Shown here in pieces: positions 7,143 through 14,245 of a stretch of 17,668 bases of DNA. The stretch is from CALFUK01 sp964398295 (GTDB taxonomy: Bacteria > Bacteroidota > Bacteroidia > Chitinophagales > Saprospiraceae). Every line of letters begins with the position of its first letter. The first letter of the stretch is position 1. Under the pieces are notes generated by a model. The model was not told the DNA's origin. It did no database searches and saw only the letters and a list, made by a program, of their open reading frames with translations. The stretch covers positions 1 to 17,668 of the forward strand of contig CAYNMW010000094.1 in assembly GCA_964398295.1 (NCBI GenBank). Reading direction: 5' to 3'. The position numbers and the translations under genes are program-made.

Positions 7143-7622
7143 ATGTCTTCATTTCTTTTGTACTTCCTCATTACAGCAGCATCAGTATTGGCGATGGAGT
7201 TTGTCGCTTGGTTTGCACATAAATATTTGATGCACGGACTGTTATGGAATTGGCATGAAGATCACCACAAGCCTCATGAAAAAGATGGTTTCTTTGAAAA
7301 AAATGATCGCTTTTTTTTAGTCTTCGCGGTACCTAGTTTTTTATGTTATCTGTTTGGTGGATTGTATGAGCAATATTTCCCTTTACTCTTTGTAGGAATT
7401 GGAATATCAATATATGGTTTAATCTATTTCTTAATCCATGATGTGTACATACATCAACGATTCAAGTGGTTCCGTCAACTGGACTCCAAATATTCTAAGG
7501 CGATTTTAAGAGCCCATGGAGCACATCATTCTAAACAAAGTAAGGAGGACTGCGAATCATTCGGTTTACTTATCGTCAACCGAAAATATTTCATGAAAAG
7601 GTCTCAAATACGAACAAAGTAA
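7143..7622 (+). CDS. crtZ: Beta-carotene hydroxylase, fatty acid hydroxylase superfamily
   Basis: 159 residues, the usual size of bacterial CrtZ. These are membrane di-iron enzymes that add 3-hydroxyl groups to the beta-ionone rings of carotenoids, for example beta-carotene to zeaxanthin. All four histidine clusters are present: H26KYLMH31, H38EDHH42, then HDVYIHQR and HGAHH in the second half. Hydrophobic segments lie at about 4-22 and in the central stretch. The gene starts 25 bases after the kinase stop codon and probably belongs to the same transcript. No other carotenoid gene (crtB, crtI, crtY) is in the window, so this copy stands apart from any pathway cluster here. Confidence 0.92.
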   Translation: MSSFLLYFLITAASVLAMEFVAWFAHKYLMHGLLWNWHEDHHKPHEKDGFFEKNDRFFLVFAVPSFLCYLFGGLYEQYFPLLFVGIGISIYGLIYFLIHDVYIHQRFKWFRQLDSKYSKAILRAHGAHHSKQSKEDCESFGLLIVNRKYFMKRSQIRTK

Positions 7623-7718
7623 TCCTAAGTTAAAAACTACACATTTTGCTTGATTTTCACCGACTATCAGGCAACCATTAAGCATTTTAAAACGTATTAA
7701 ATCAAATACAATAAACCA

Positions 7719-8261
7719 ATGAAATACATTTTATATCTCACGCTATTTAGTTGCAGTTTTTTCTATTCTTGCTCTAGTGATTCTGAAATGGAAAGTCCCT
7801 CTACACCAAACGCTCCAGAGGTTGTAGAAGAAGAGGAAGATTTACTTCCCGAAGCTCCAGCTTTTAGTTTGGAAGCATTGGATGGCAGCACCTTATCCTT
7901 AGATCAATTTGAAGATAGAGTTCTAGTCATTTTCTTTTTTGGTCATAATTGTCCACCGTGTATTACTGCTGGACCAACCTTAGAAGAAGAATTAAACAAC
8001 GTTTTTAGCAGCAATTCTGATTTTTCAATGATTGGCATAGATGTGTGGGATGGTAACACTGCTCAAGTTGAAAATTTCCAATCCAGAACATCAACAACAT
8101 ATCCATTAGGTCTTAGAGGGAGTGATGTTGGTAGTGCATTTGATTCTGCGAGAGACAGATTAGTAGTTATTAACCGGGAAGGCAGAATTGCATTTTCTGG
8201 AAATCAAATTGCCATAAACGATTTGGAAGAGGTGACTGATTTATTAAATACTTTATTTTAA
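7719..8261 (+). CDS. TlpA-like thioredoxin-fold lipoprotein with CPPC motif and altered cis-Pro loop
   Basis: 180 residues. The N-terminus is hydrophobic with cysteines at 12 and 18 that could serve as the lipidation residue (LFSC or FYSC), so it is probably a periplasm-facing lipoprotein. An acidic linker (about 33-45) precedes a redoxin domain (about 46-180) with GHNCPPC, cysteines 78 and 81. This is the AhpC/TSA-TlpA type. Two key positions are unusual: the Trp normally before the first cysteine is Asn, and the Thr/cis-Pro loop expected before the strand LVVINREG (148-155) reads SARDR instead. The active dithiol is therefore intact, but substrate handling may differ from normal TlpA. A second TlpA gene follows after 21 bases, then an outer-membrane protein gene; together they look like one unit. 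Confidence 0.85.
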   Translation: MKYILYLTLFSCSFFYSCSSDSEMESPSTPNAPEVVEEEEDLLPEAPAFSLEALDGSTLSLDQFEDRVLVIFFFGHNCPPCITAGPTLEEELNNVFSSNSDFSMIGIDVWDGNTAQVENFQSRTSTTYPLGLRGSDVGSAFDSARDRLVVINREGRIAFSGNQIAINDLEEVTDLLNTLF

Positions 8262-8282
8262 TTAAGTACTACAATTAATTCA

Positions 8283-8765
8283 ATGTACAGACATACCATC
8301 TTTGTATTTTTCCTTGCTTGTATTTGTTGTGTAATGAATGCACAGGTCATCGACGATTTCGCACTTGAATCAACTGATAATGAGCTGATGAGTTTGGAGG
8401 AAATAAAAGGTTCGAGATTAACCATCATTGATTTTTGGGCGACATGGTGTAAGCCATGTACGAAAGCTATGCCTAAACTTGATGACATATATGAGAAGTA
8501 TAAGGATCAAGGTTTATCTATAGTCGGTATCAGTTGTGATGGTCCAAGAAGTATCTCAAAAGTAGCAAGTGTTGCAAACTCACTTGAAATCAGTTATACA
8601 ATCCTGAAAGATATCGATTGTGAGATAATGAATACATACCAATACCAAACGTTTCCTACACTTCTACTTCTAGATGAAAACAATGAAGTTGTATGGTCTC
8701 ATGAGGGTTATGTCAACGGAGATGAAAAGACTATTGAAAGTGAAGTAGCTGGACGTCTTGAGTAA
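8283..8765 (+). CDS. TlpA-family thiol-disulfide oxidoreductase (exported)
   Basis: 160 residues with an N-terminal signal peptide (about 1-20, hydrophobic, ending VMNAQ). The thioredoxin fold is complete: FWATWCKPC with Cys56 and Cys59, then a helix PKLDDIYEKYK, strand LSIVGIS, and the cis-Pro loop TFPTLLLLDENN with Pro125. Members of this family reduce or rearrange disulfides in periplasmic or exported proteins. It lies between another TlpA-like lipoprotein and an outer-membrane barrel gene whose start codon overlaps its last codons by 8 bases, so the latter two are probably translationally coupled. The substrate is not known; the barrel protein with its C-terminal cysteine pair is a candidate (inference). 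Confidence 0.92.
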   Translation: MYRHTIFVFFLACICCVMNAQVIDDFALESTDNELMSLEEIKGSRLTIIDFWATWCKPCTKAMPKLDDIYEKYKDQGLSIVGISCDGPRSISKVASVANSLEISYTILKDIDCEIMNTYQYQTFPTLLLLDENNEVVWSHEGYVNGDEKTIESEVAGRLE

Positions 8766-10221
8766 GCGCATTGTTTCAATATTTTACGCGTGCATAATCT
8801 GCTTTTTTGCAACAAGTTTTTGCAATGCTCAATTTAGTGGGACAAATGTTCTTGAATTTCAGTTTGGTAATTTACCCAATCAAAATGAAGATTCATTTGC
8901 ATCTATTTACGATAGAGCAATACTTCAATATAGACACAAAGCATTCAGAGCCTCTGTCACAGTAGAGCAATACCATTCAGAATTTTCAGATAGAAATTTT
9001 ATAGATTTATCACAAGGTGTTCTTCAATACAAGAAGAAAGCATGGGACATTAAAGTTGGCAACATCTATGAAACCATTGGTCGAGGTTTACTCCTAAGGG
9101 GATTTGAAATCAGAGGTGCAGTTATAGAAGAATTAGGCTTTCGTTCAAGAAACTATTTTCATCGGGATATGCTTGGTGCCTCTGTCCAGTATAGAACAAA
9201 AAAATGGAAGGTGCAGGCAATTCGAGCTGACGTACTAAATTTCTTCCCTCCAACATTTGATAGAGAAGATCGTAGAGTAGATTTAGTGCATGCAGTTACT
9301 GGTGAATACAAAGTTTATAAGAAACACAAATTGGGTCTAAACCTGATGAATCACCAGATTGATGGAAGTGATTCAGACAACTTCTTTGGCTTATCTGTCA
9401 AAGGTCCAGTTACTAAAAAGCTGGATTACTATGTAGAATATGCACAACAGGCTGATGATGTTGGAAGGCACGCTATTTATGTAGGTTTAAATGGTTTTAT
9501 TTCGAAACTAAGCTACAGCTTGGAATTCAAAAAATATGAAAATTTTGTCATTGGATCTGGCATCAATGAACCACCTGCACTTGTACAACAATTTACTTAC
9601 CGCACATTGAACAGATCAACACATGTCCCCAATCCTTCTGATGAGGATGGACTACAGCTCGAGTTATCTTATGGCTTCAAGTCTGGTGATATCCTGGCTT
9701 TTAACCATGCAATTGCAACAAACGAAATTGGCAGTCGAACATTTACATTTAGACAATATTTTCTGGAATGGTCCAGTCAATTATCTGAAAAAATACCCTA
9801 TAGATTTTTTGTTGATTTTAGTGAAGATCCATTTAAAGGACAGGATAATCGATTGACACTTGGTATATATTCTGACATTAGTCTCTCTTCCAATTTTGTA
9901 TTGAGTCCTGAATTGGAATGGCAGCGATTTGATCGAGAGACTAGCGAAGCTCAAAATTTCAGCTTTCAATTTGGTCTTAGTTACAAATCCAAATTTTCAA
10001 TTACACTCCTTGCAGAATCCACTACAGATTTGTTTTTGATCAGGGATGATTCAAATAGAAGAAACTTTCTAGGTGCTTATCTAAGCTATAAACCAAACAA
10101 CAAGAATACGATCAGATTATTTGGAGGAGAACGACAAGGTGGGCCAGCATGCAACTCAGGTGTGTGTTACGAAATTCTAGATTTCTCAGGTTTTGAATGC
10201 AGATGGTCAACACGCTTTTAG
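8758..10221 (+). CDS. Outer-membrane beta-barrel protein, DUF6029-like
   Basis: 487 residues. The start is TTG at 8758, overlapping the preceding TlpA gene by 8 bases. It is the only start codon that includes the whole signal peptide (about 1-24, ending CNAQ), and no ATG lies upstream within the frame. The rest is rich in alternating aromatic/hydrophobic and polar residues, typical of a beta barrel, and ends in WSTRF with the terminal Phe common to outer-membrane barrels. NIYETIGRGLLLRGFEIR in the N-terminal third and GGPACNSGVCYEILDF near the end look like conserved family blocks, which I associate with DUF6029 proteins of Bacteroidota. Cys465 and Cys470 (C-X4-C) could form a disulfide, of interest next to two thioredoxin genes. 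The transported or bound substrate is unknown. Confidence 0.8.
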   Translation: MSKRIVSIFYACIICFFATSFCNAQFSGTNVLEFQFGNLPNQNEDSFASIYDRAILQYRHKAFRASVTVEQYHSEFSDRNFIDLSQGVLQYKKKAWDIKVGNIYETIGRGLLLRGFEIRGAVIEELGFRSRNYFHRDMLGASVQYRTKKWKVQAIRADVLNFFPPTFDREDRRVDLVHAVTGEYKVYKKHKLGLNLMNHQIDGSDSDNFFGLSVKGPVTKKLDYYVEYAQQADDVGRHAIYVGLNGFISKLSYSLEFKKYENFVIGSGINEPPALVQQFTYRTLNRSTHVPNPSDEDGLQLELSYGFKSGDILAFNHAIATNEIGSRTFTFRQYFLEWSSQLSEKIPYRFFVDFSEDPFKGQDNRLTLGIYSDISLSSNFVLSPELEWQRFDRETSEAQNFSFQFGLSYKSKFSITLLAESTTDLFLIRDDSNRRNFLGAYLSYKPNNKNTIRLFGGERQGGPACNSGVCYEILDFSGFECRWSTRF

Positions 10222-10281
10222 TATACAACTCGTAAACTGTATGTAGTATTTCTAAAGTCTCAATTCTATTTCAAGTAAGAC

Positions 10282-10289
10282 TACTTTTG
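10282..10289 (+). promoter_or_regulatory. Possible -7 box TACTTTTG before the small ORF
   Basis: Exact TAnnTTTG match, ending 12 bases before the ATG at 10302. No -33 TTTG is seen about 19 bases upstream, so support is partial. Confidence 0.3.
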
Positions 10290-10301
10290 ATAATCAACAG
10301 T

Positions 10302-10421
10302 ATGCCTGGATTAAACATCACAGACTCAACTTCATCTTTAGTTAATACGATTACACTACTCTTTATTTTCCTTATGGGCGCATATTTTGCTGTCTGTGGC
10401 ACATTTTGGTTAGCCGAATAG
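10302..10421 (+). CDS. Candidate small membrane protein, 39 residues
   Basis: This short ORF lies in the 333-base gap (10222-10554) between the barrel gene and the next conserved gene. The product has a polar start (MPGLNITDSTSS), a single hydrophobic helix at about residues 13-36 and a short end, LAE. A TAnnTTTG box stands at 10282-10289. The translated composition fits a one-pass membrane peptide. I recognise no family, and short frames with a hydrophobic run occur by chance in AT-rich DNA. The remainder of the gap (10222-10280 and 10425-10554) shows nothing I can name. Confidence 0.35.
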   Translation: MPGLNITDSTSSLVNTITLLFIFLMGAYFAVCGTFWLAE

Positions 10422-10554
10422 GTAATAAAATGATCTATGTCATCCTTACTTAATCTTTGATATAGTCTATTTCATACACCTTCATGCAGTTCTCAGAGAG
10501 AACTTTGACATACATGATTGTAATTACAGGTCTACTTGAGTACCTTTATGATCT

Positions 10555-11139
10555 ATGCATGATATTGAACCATATCATAAATGGCGTAACCATTATATTT
10601 CATCAGAAGATAAACGATCACCTTTCTATGGAAAGGTGTATGATGAGTTTATGTTTCGCAACAAAGTGTATAACTATTTTATACATCCTCAATGGGATGA
10701 ATTTGGTTCACAAACATTGTATGGTAAAATCTTGTATGTTGATTATGCTTCCAATTATGCTTGTATTGAGCTTATTGGAGAGTGGAATGATTGCATTTCT
10801 AATGACATCATGTTTCTCAAACGCGAAGTGATTGACGATCTAACGTGTCATGACATCACAAAATTTGTTGTGTTCTGTGATAACGTATTGAATTTCCACA
10901 GCTCAGATGATAGCTACTATGAAGAATGGTATGATGATGTCAAAGAAGAAGGTGGATGGATCACATTTGTAAACACCTTTGATCATGTTCTTAAAGAAAT
11001 GGAATCTGTCCGGTTGCAAAATTATGTCAACATAGGAGAGATGTATAATGAAATGAATTGGAGGAAATTAAAACCTGCTGCAATACTTAGTCACCTTGAA
11101 TTTTTAATGAATAATCGTATTAAACAATTAACGTACTAA
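10555..11139 (+). CDS. Conserved hypothetical protein upstream of era
   Basis: 194 residues, no signal peptide and no membrane segment, so probably cytoplasmic. The start at 10555 (MHDIEPYHKW) gives a compact N-terminus. The protein is acidic and rich in aromatic residues, with segments that look conserved: YFIHPQWDEFGSQTLYGKIL (42-61), IELIGEWNDCISNDIMFLKR (71-90) and VLNFHSSDDSYYEEW (111-125). I associate this with an uncharacterised family of Bacteroidota and know no function for it. Its TAA overlaps the era ATG by one base (TAATG at 11137-11141), which points to co-translation with Era and Der and so suggests, by context only, a link to ribosome assembly or cell growth. A longer frame at 10484-10831 overlapping its start is a shadow. 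Confidence 0.8.
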   Translation: MHDIEPYHKWRNHYISSEDKRSPFYGKVYDEFMFRNKVYNYFIHPQWDEFGSQTLYGKILYVDYASNYACIELIGEWNDCISNDIMFLKREVIDDLTCHDITKFVVFCDNVLNFHSSDDSYYEEWYDDVKEEGGWITFVNTFDHVLKEMESVRLQNYVNIGEMYNEMNWRKLKPAAILSHLEFLMNNRIKQLTY

Positions 11140-12035
11140 TGAGCACACACAAGTCAGGTTTCGTAAATATAATTGGTGAGCCCAATGTCGGCAAGTCAAC
11201 TCTTATGAACGCTCTGTTAGGAGATAAAATCTCTGTCATAAACAGCAAACCACAAACAACAAGACACCGCATTATGGGTATATATAATGATGCGGAATAT
11301 CAGATCATATTTTCGGATACCCCTGGTTGGATAGAAGACCCAAGTTATAAAATGCAGGAAGTAATGAATAAATTTTCAGCTTCTACATTTGAAGATGCTG
11401 ATGTACTTTTATTGATCATAGATGTATTGCGAGATTCAGAAGAAGATTCTAATCTCATTCATAAATTGACCAAAACAAAAGCAAAAAAGATTCTGGTCTT
11501 GAATAAAATAGACGCAGCTACTGAAGAACAAATCATTGCAGCAACTACAGAATGGCAAGCTGTCACTAACTTTGACTACACATTCAAAATTTCTGCAAAA
11601 GAAAAAATAGGATTAGAAGAATTATTTTCTACAATTAAAAGTTTGCTTCCAGAAGGACCTGAATACTATCCTAAAGATCAAATAACAGATAAACCAGAGC
11701 GATTCTTCATTAGTGAAATCATCAGAGGAAAGATTCTTGAATTGTATCATCAAGAAATCCCTTATTCCTCTGAGGTTGCCATCGAAGAATTCAAAGAGTC
11801 AGAACTCAGAGGCGAAGATTTTGTACACATTAGAGCAAACATTTTTGTGTCACGAAAGACACAGAAAGCTATCCTGATTGGCAAGGGAGGTCAGGCCATA
11901 AAGCAATTGGGCATACATTCAAGAAAAGATATAGAAGAATGGTTGGGTAAGCGCGTTCACTTAGAATTATATGTGAGAGTTGCTGAAGACTGGAGAAACA
12001 ACAATCAAAAATTAAAGCAATTCGGATACCATTAA
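11139..12035 (+). CDS. era: GTPase Era, 30S ribosome maturation
   Basis: 298 residues, the normal length. Era binds the 3' end of 16S rRNA and acts in late assembly of the small subunit. GTPase motifs are all visible: G1 GEPNVGKS (13-20), G2 Thr at 40-41 in QTTRH, G3 DTPG (60-63), G4 NKID (122-125) and G5 SAKE (152-155). The C-terminal type II KH domain contains AILIGKGGQAIKQLG (GKGG at 248-251), the RNA-binding loop, and ends with the usual LYVRVAEDW block. The start ATG overlaps the stop of the preceding conserved gene, and the der ATG follows the era stop with no gap. Adjacent Era and Der, both ribosome-assembly GTPases acting on opposite subunits, form a compact housekeeping operon. Confidence 0.98.
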   Translation: MSTHKSGFVNIIGEPNVGKSTLMNALLGDKISVINSKPQTTRHRIMGIYNDAEYQIIFSDTPGWIEDPSYKMQEVMNKFSASTFEDADVLLLIIDVLRDSEEDSNLIHKLTKTKAKKILVLNKIDAATEEQIIAATTEWQAVTNFDYTFKISAKEKIGLEELFSTIKSLLPEGPEYYPKDQITDKPERFFISEIIRGKILELYHQEIPYSSEVAIEEFKESELRGEDFVHIRANIFVSRKTQKAILIGKGGQAIKQLGIHSRKDIEEWLGKRVHLELYVRVAEDWRNNNQKLKQFGYH

Positions 12036-13346
12036 ATGGGAGAAGTAGTAGCAATCGTAGGAAGACCAAATGTAGGGAAATCAACCCTATTCAATCGCTT
12101 GATAGGCACAAGAAAAGCCATCATTGATAATATCAGTGGGGTGACACGAGATCGCATTTATGGTTTTTCAAATTGGAATGGACGTTCCTTTACTGTCATT
12201 GACACAGGTGGATTTGTAACCAGTTCAGATGATGTTTTTGAATCTGCAATCAGAGATCAAGTCCGTCTTGCGATTGAGGAAGCCGATGTCATCATTTTTA
12301 TGACCGATGTGACAACAGGAATCACAGATTTGGATGCGGATGTTGCCGAGATGCTCAGAAAAGGGAAAACCCCTGTGATCCTGTCAGTTAATAAAGTAGA
12401 CAACAATACGAGGTTGTTATCAGCAAATGAATTTTGGGCATTGGGTTTTGAGAATACTGTATTTGTTTCTTCTATAACGGGAAGTGGCTCTGGAGAACTA
12501 TTGGATATGGTTACCGAAATCTTACCTCCTGCAAAAGAGGAAGATGAAGAATCTTCTGATATCCCTAGAATTGCCATCATCGGACAACCAAATGTTGGAA
12601 AATCTTCATTGATCAATAGTTTACTTGGTGAAGACAGAAATATTGTAACAGATATCGCAGGTACGACCAGAGATTCCATCCATTCCAACTACGACAAATA
12701 TGGCATGCAGTTTACCTTAATTGACACTGCAGGTATTCGAAAGAAAAAGAAGGTCCATGAAGACCTTGAATTCTATTCTGTCATCCGTGCCGTAAAGGCA
12801 ATGGAGGAAGCAGATGTATGCCTACTTTTGATAGATGCAAAAACAGGAATTGAAGGTCAGGATATGAGTATCCTCAATCTTGTCCAGCGACGAAAAAAAG
12901 GCTTGGTTATTTTGGTAAATAAATGGGATTTAATCGAAAAAGAAACCAACTCTGCTAGAGACTATGAAGCCCAAATAAAAAATAAAATTGCACCATTCAC
13001 CGATGTTCCTATATTATTTATTTCGGCATTGGAAAAACAACGAATATTCAAAGCTTTAGAAATAGCAAAGGAAGTATTCATCAATAGGCAAAGAAAAATA
13101 AAAACATCTCAATTGAATGATGTCATGCTCGAAATCATAGAGCACAATCCACCTCCAAGTCAACGAGGAAGATTTATCAAAATAAAATACATCACACAAT
13201 TGCCAACTTACTATCCTAGTTTTGCCTTCTTTTGCAACAGTCCAAAACTTGTACGGAAAGACTATAAATTCTTTTTAGAAAATAAGTTAAGAGAACACTT
13301 CAACTTTACTGGTGTACCGATAAGTATCTATTTTAGAGAAAAGTGA
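12036..13346 (+). CDS. der: GTPase Der (EngA), 50S ribosome maturation
   Basis: 436 residues with the diagnostic double GTPase. Domain 1: G1 GRPNVGKS (9-16), G3 DTGG (56-59), G4 NKVD (119-122). Domain 2: G1 GQPNVGKS (183-190), G3 DTAG (230-233), G4 NKWD (295-298). An acidic linker (about 167-175, EEDEESSD) joins them. A C-terminal KH-like domain (about 355-436) closes the protein, including PPPSQRGRFIKIKYITQ. Der is needed for large-subunit assembly. The ATG begins directly after the era stop codon, and rmlD starts five bases after the der stop. All motifs look intact and the length is typical. Confidence 0.98.
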   Translation: MGEVVAIVGRPNVGKSTLFNRLIGTRKAIIDNISGVTRDRIYGFSNWNGRSFTVIDTGGFVTSSDDVFESAIRDQVRLAIEEADVIIFMTDVTTGITDLDADVAEMLRKGKTPVILSVNKVDNNTRLLSANEFWALGFENTVFVSSITGSGSGELLDMVTEILPPAKEEDEESSDIPRIAIIGQPNVGKSSLINSLLGEDRNIVTDIAGTTRDSIHSNYDKYGMQFTLIDTAGIRKKKKVHEDLEFYSVIRAVKAMEEADVCLLLIDAKTGIEGQDMSILNLVQRRKKGLVILVNKWDLIEKETNSARDYEAQIKNKIAPFTDVPILFISALEKQRIFKALEIAKEVFINRQRKIKTSQLNDVMLEIIEHNPPPSQRGRFIKIKYITQLPTYYPSFAFFCNSPKLVRKDYKFFLENKLREHFNFTGVPISIYFREK

Positions 13347-13350
13347 TGAA

Positions 13351-14205
13351 ATGAAAATTATTGTAACGGGAGCCAATGGCCAAGTCGGGCAAGAACTTGC
13401 AGCCATAAAGCACAATTTCAAGGATTGGGATATTTACTTTTATGACAGACCATCCCTAGACATCACAGACCCCAATGCTATCCATAAATCTTTGCAGGTG
13501 AGCGATGCAGATATTTGTATCAATTGCGCAGCATACACTGCTGTAGATAAAGCAGAAACTGAACAAGAGCTTTGTGAACGTATCAACCATACTGGACCAG
13601 AACTATTGGCAAAGGCTTGCAATGAGTTCAATATAAAATTGATTCACTTGTCAACTGATTATGTTTATCATAACGATTCAAAAGAACCGCTTACGGAATC
13701 TGATGCAACTATGCCAAAAGGTGTCTACGCAAAGACTAAATTGGGAGGAGAACAAGCAGTTAGCAGTCATGCCGATTCGTATATCATTATGAGAACATCG
13801 TGGGTATATTCTTCATTTGGGAATAACTTTGTCAAAACCATGCTGAGACTTGGAACGGAAAGAGACAACTTGGCCATTGTATCAGATCAAATCGGAACAC
13901 CTACCTATGCAAGAGATATTGCAAGGGCTATTTACCAAATTTGTGCTCAAGGATGGTCTCAAAATCAAAATGGTATATACAATTTCAGTAATGATGGAAG
14001 CACGATTTGGTCAGCTTTCGCGAGAGAAATCTTTGAATTAAAGCACATTAGCTGTCAGGTAAGTGACATCAGTACAAAAGAATATGGTGCGGCAGCAGAA
14101 AGACCCTTGTGGAGCGTTTTATCTAAAGAAAAGATTAAAACTGCTTTCAATATTAAACCCAGGCATTGGAAAGAGAGTTTAAAAGAGTGTTTAGATTTAT
14201 TGTAG
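13351..14205 (+). CDS. rmlD: dTDP-4-dehydrorhamnose reductase
   Basis: 284 residues, slightly short of the usual length of about 290-300. It catalyses the last step of dTDP-L-rhamnose synthesis, reducing dTDP-4-dehydrorhamnose with NAD(P)H, for cell-surface polysaccharide. It is a short-chain dehydrogenase/extended Rossmann protein: GANGQVG (7-13) binds the cofactor, NCAAYTAVDKAE (58-69) and STDYVY (101-106) are family signatures, and Tyr126-X3-Lys130 is the catalytic pair. RTSWVYSS and a DQIGTPTYARDIA segment (substrate region) are also typical. The ATG at 13351 is chosen because the ATG at 13346 runs into a stop after two codons. It follows der closely, but rmlA, rmlB and rmlC are not in the window. 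Confidence 0.95.
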   Translation: MKIIVTGANGQVGQELAAIKHNFKDWDIYFYDRPSLDITDPNAIHKSLQVSDADICINCAAYTAVDKAETEQELCERINHTGPELLAKACNEFNIKLIHLSTDYVYHNDSKEPLTESDATMPKGVYAKTKLGGEQAVSSHADSYIIMRTSWVYSSFGNNFVKTMLRLGTERDNLAIVSDQIGTPTYARDIARAIYQICAQGWSQNQNGIYNFSNDGSTIWSAFAREIFELKHISCQVSDISTKEYGAAAERPLWSVLSKEKIKTAFNIKPRHWKESLKECLDLL

Positions 14206-14245
14206 CCTAGTGTTTTTCATCGGAATTCTGTAAATTAACGATTGT

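Noticed and set aside
6863..7171. Minus-strand frame across the end of the kinase
   Set aside because: It lies over the intact G1/G2 boxes of the ATPase domain and the crtZ start; its composition is Cys/Phe-rich shadow sequence.
10484..10831. Plus-strand 115-residue frame with an apparently hydrophobic product
   Set aside because: It overlaps the 194-residue conserved gene in another frame, and the latter has coherent conserved-looking blocks and a coupled junction with era.
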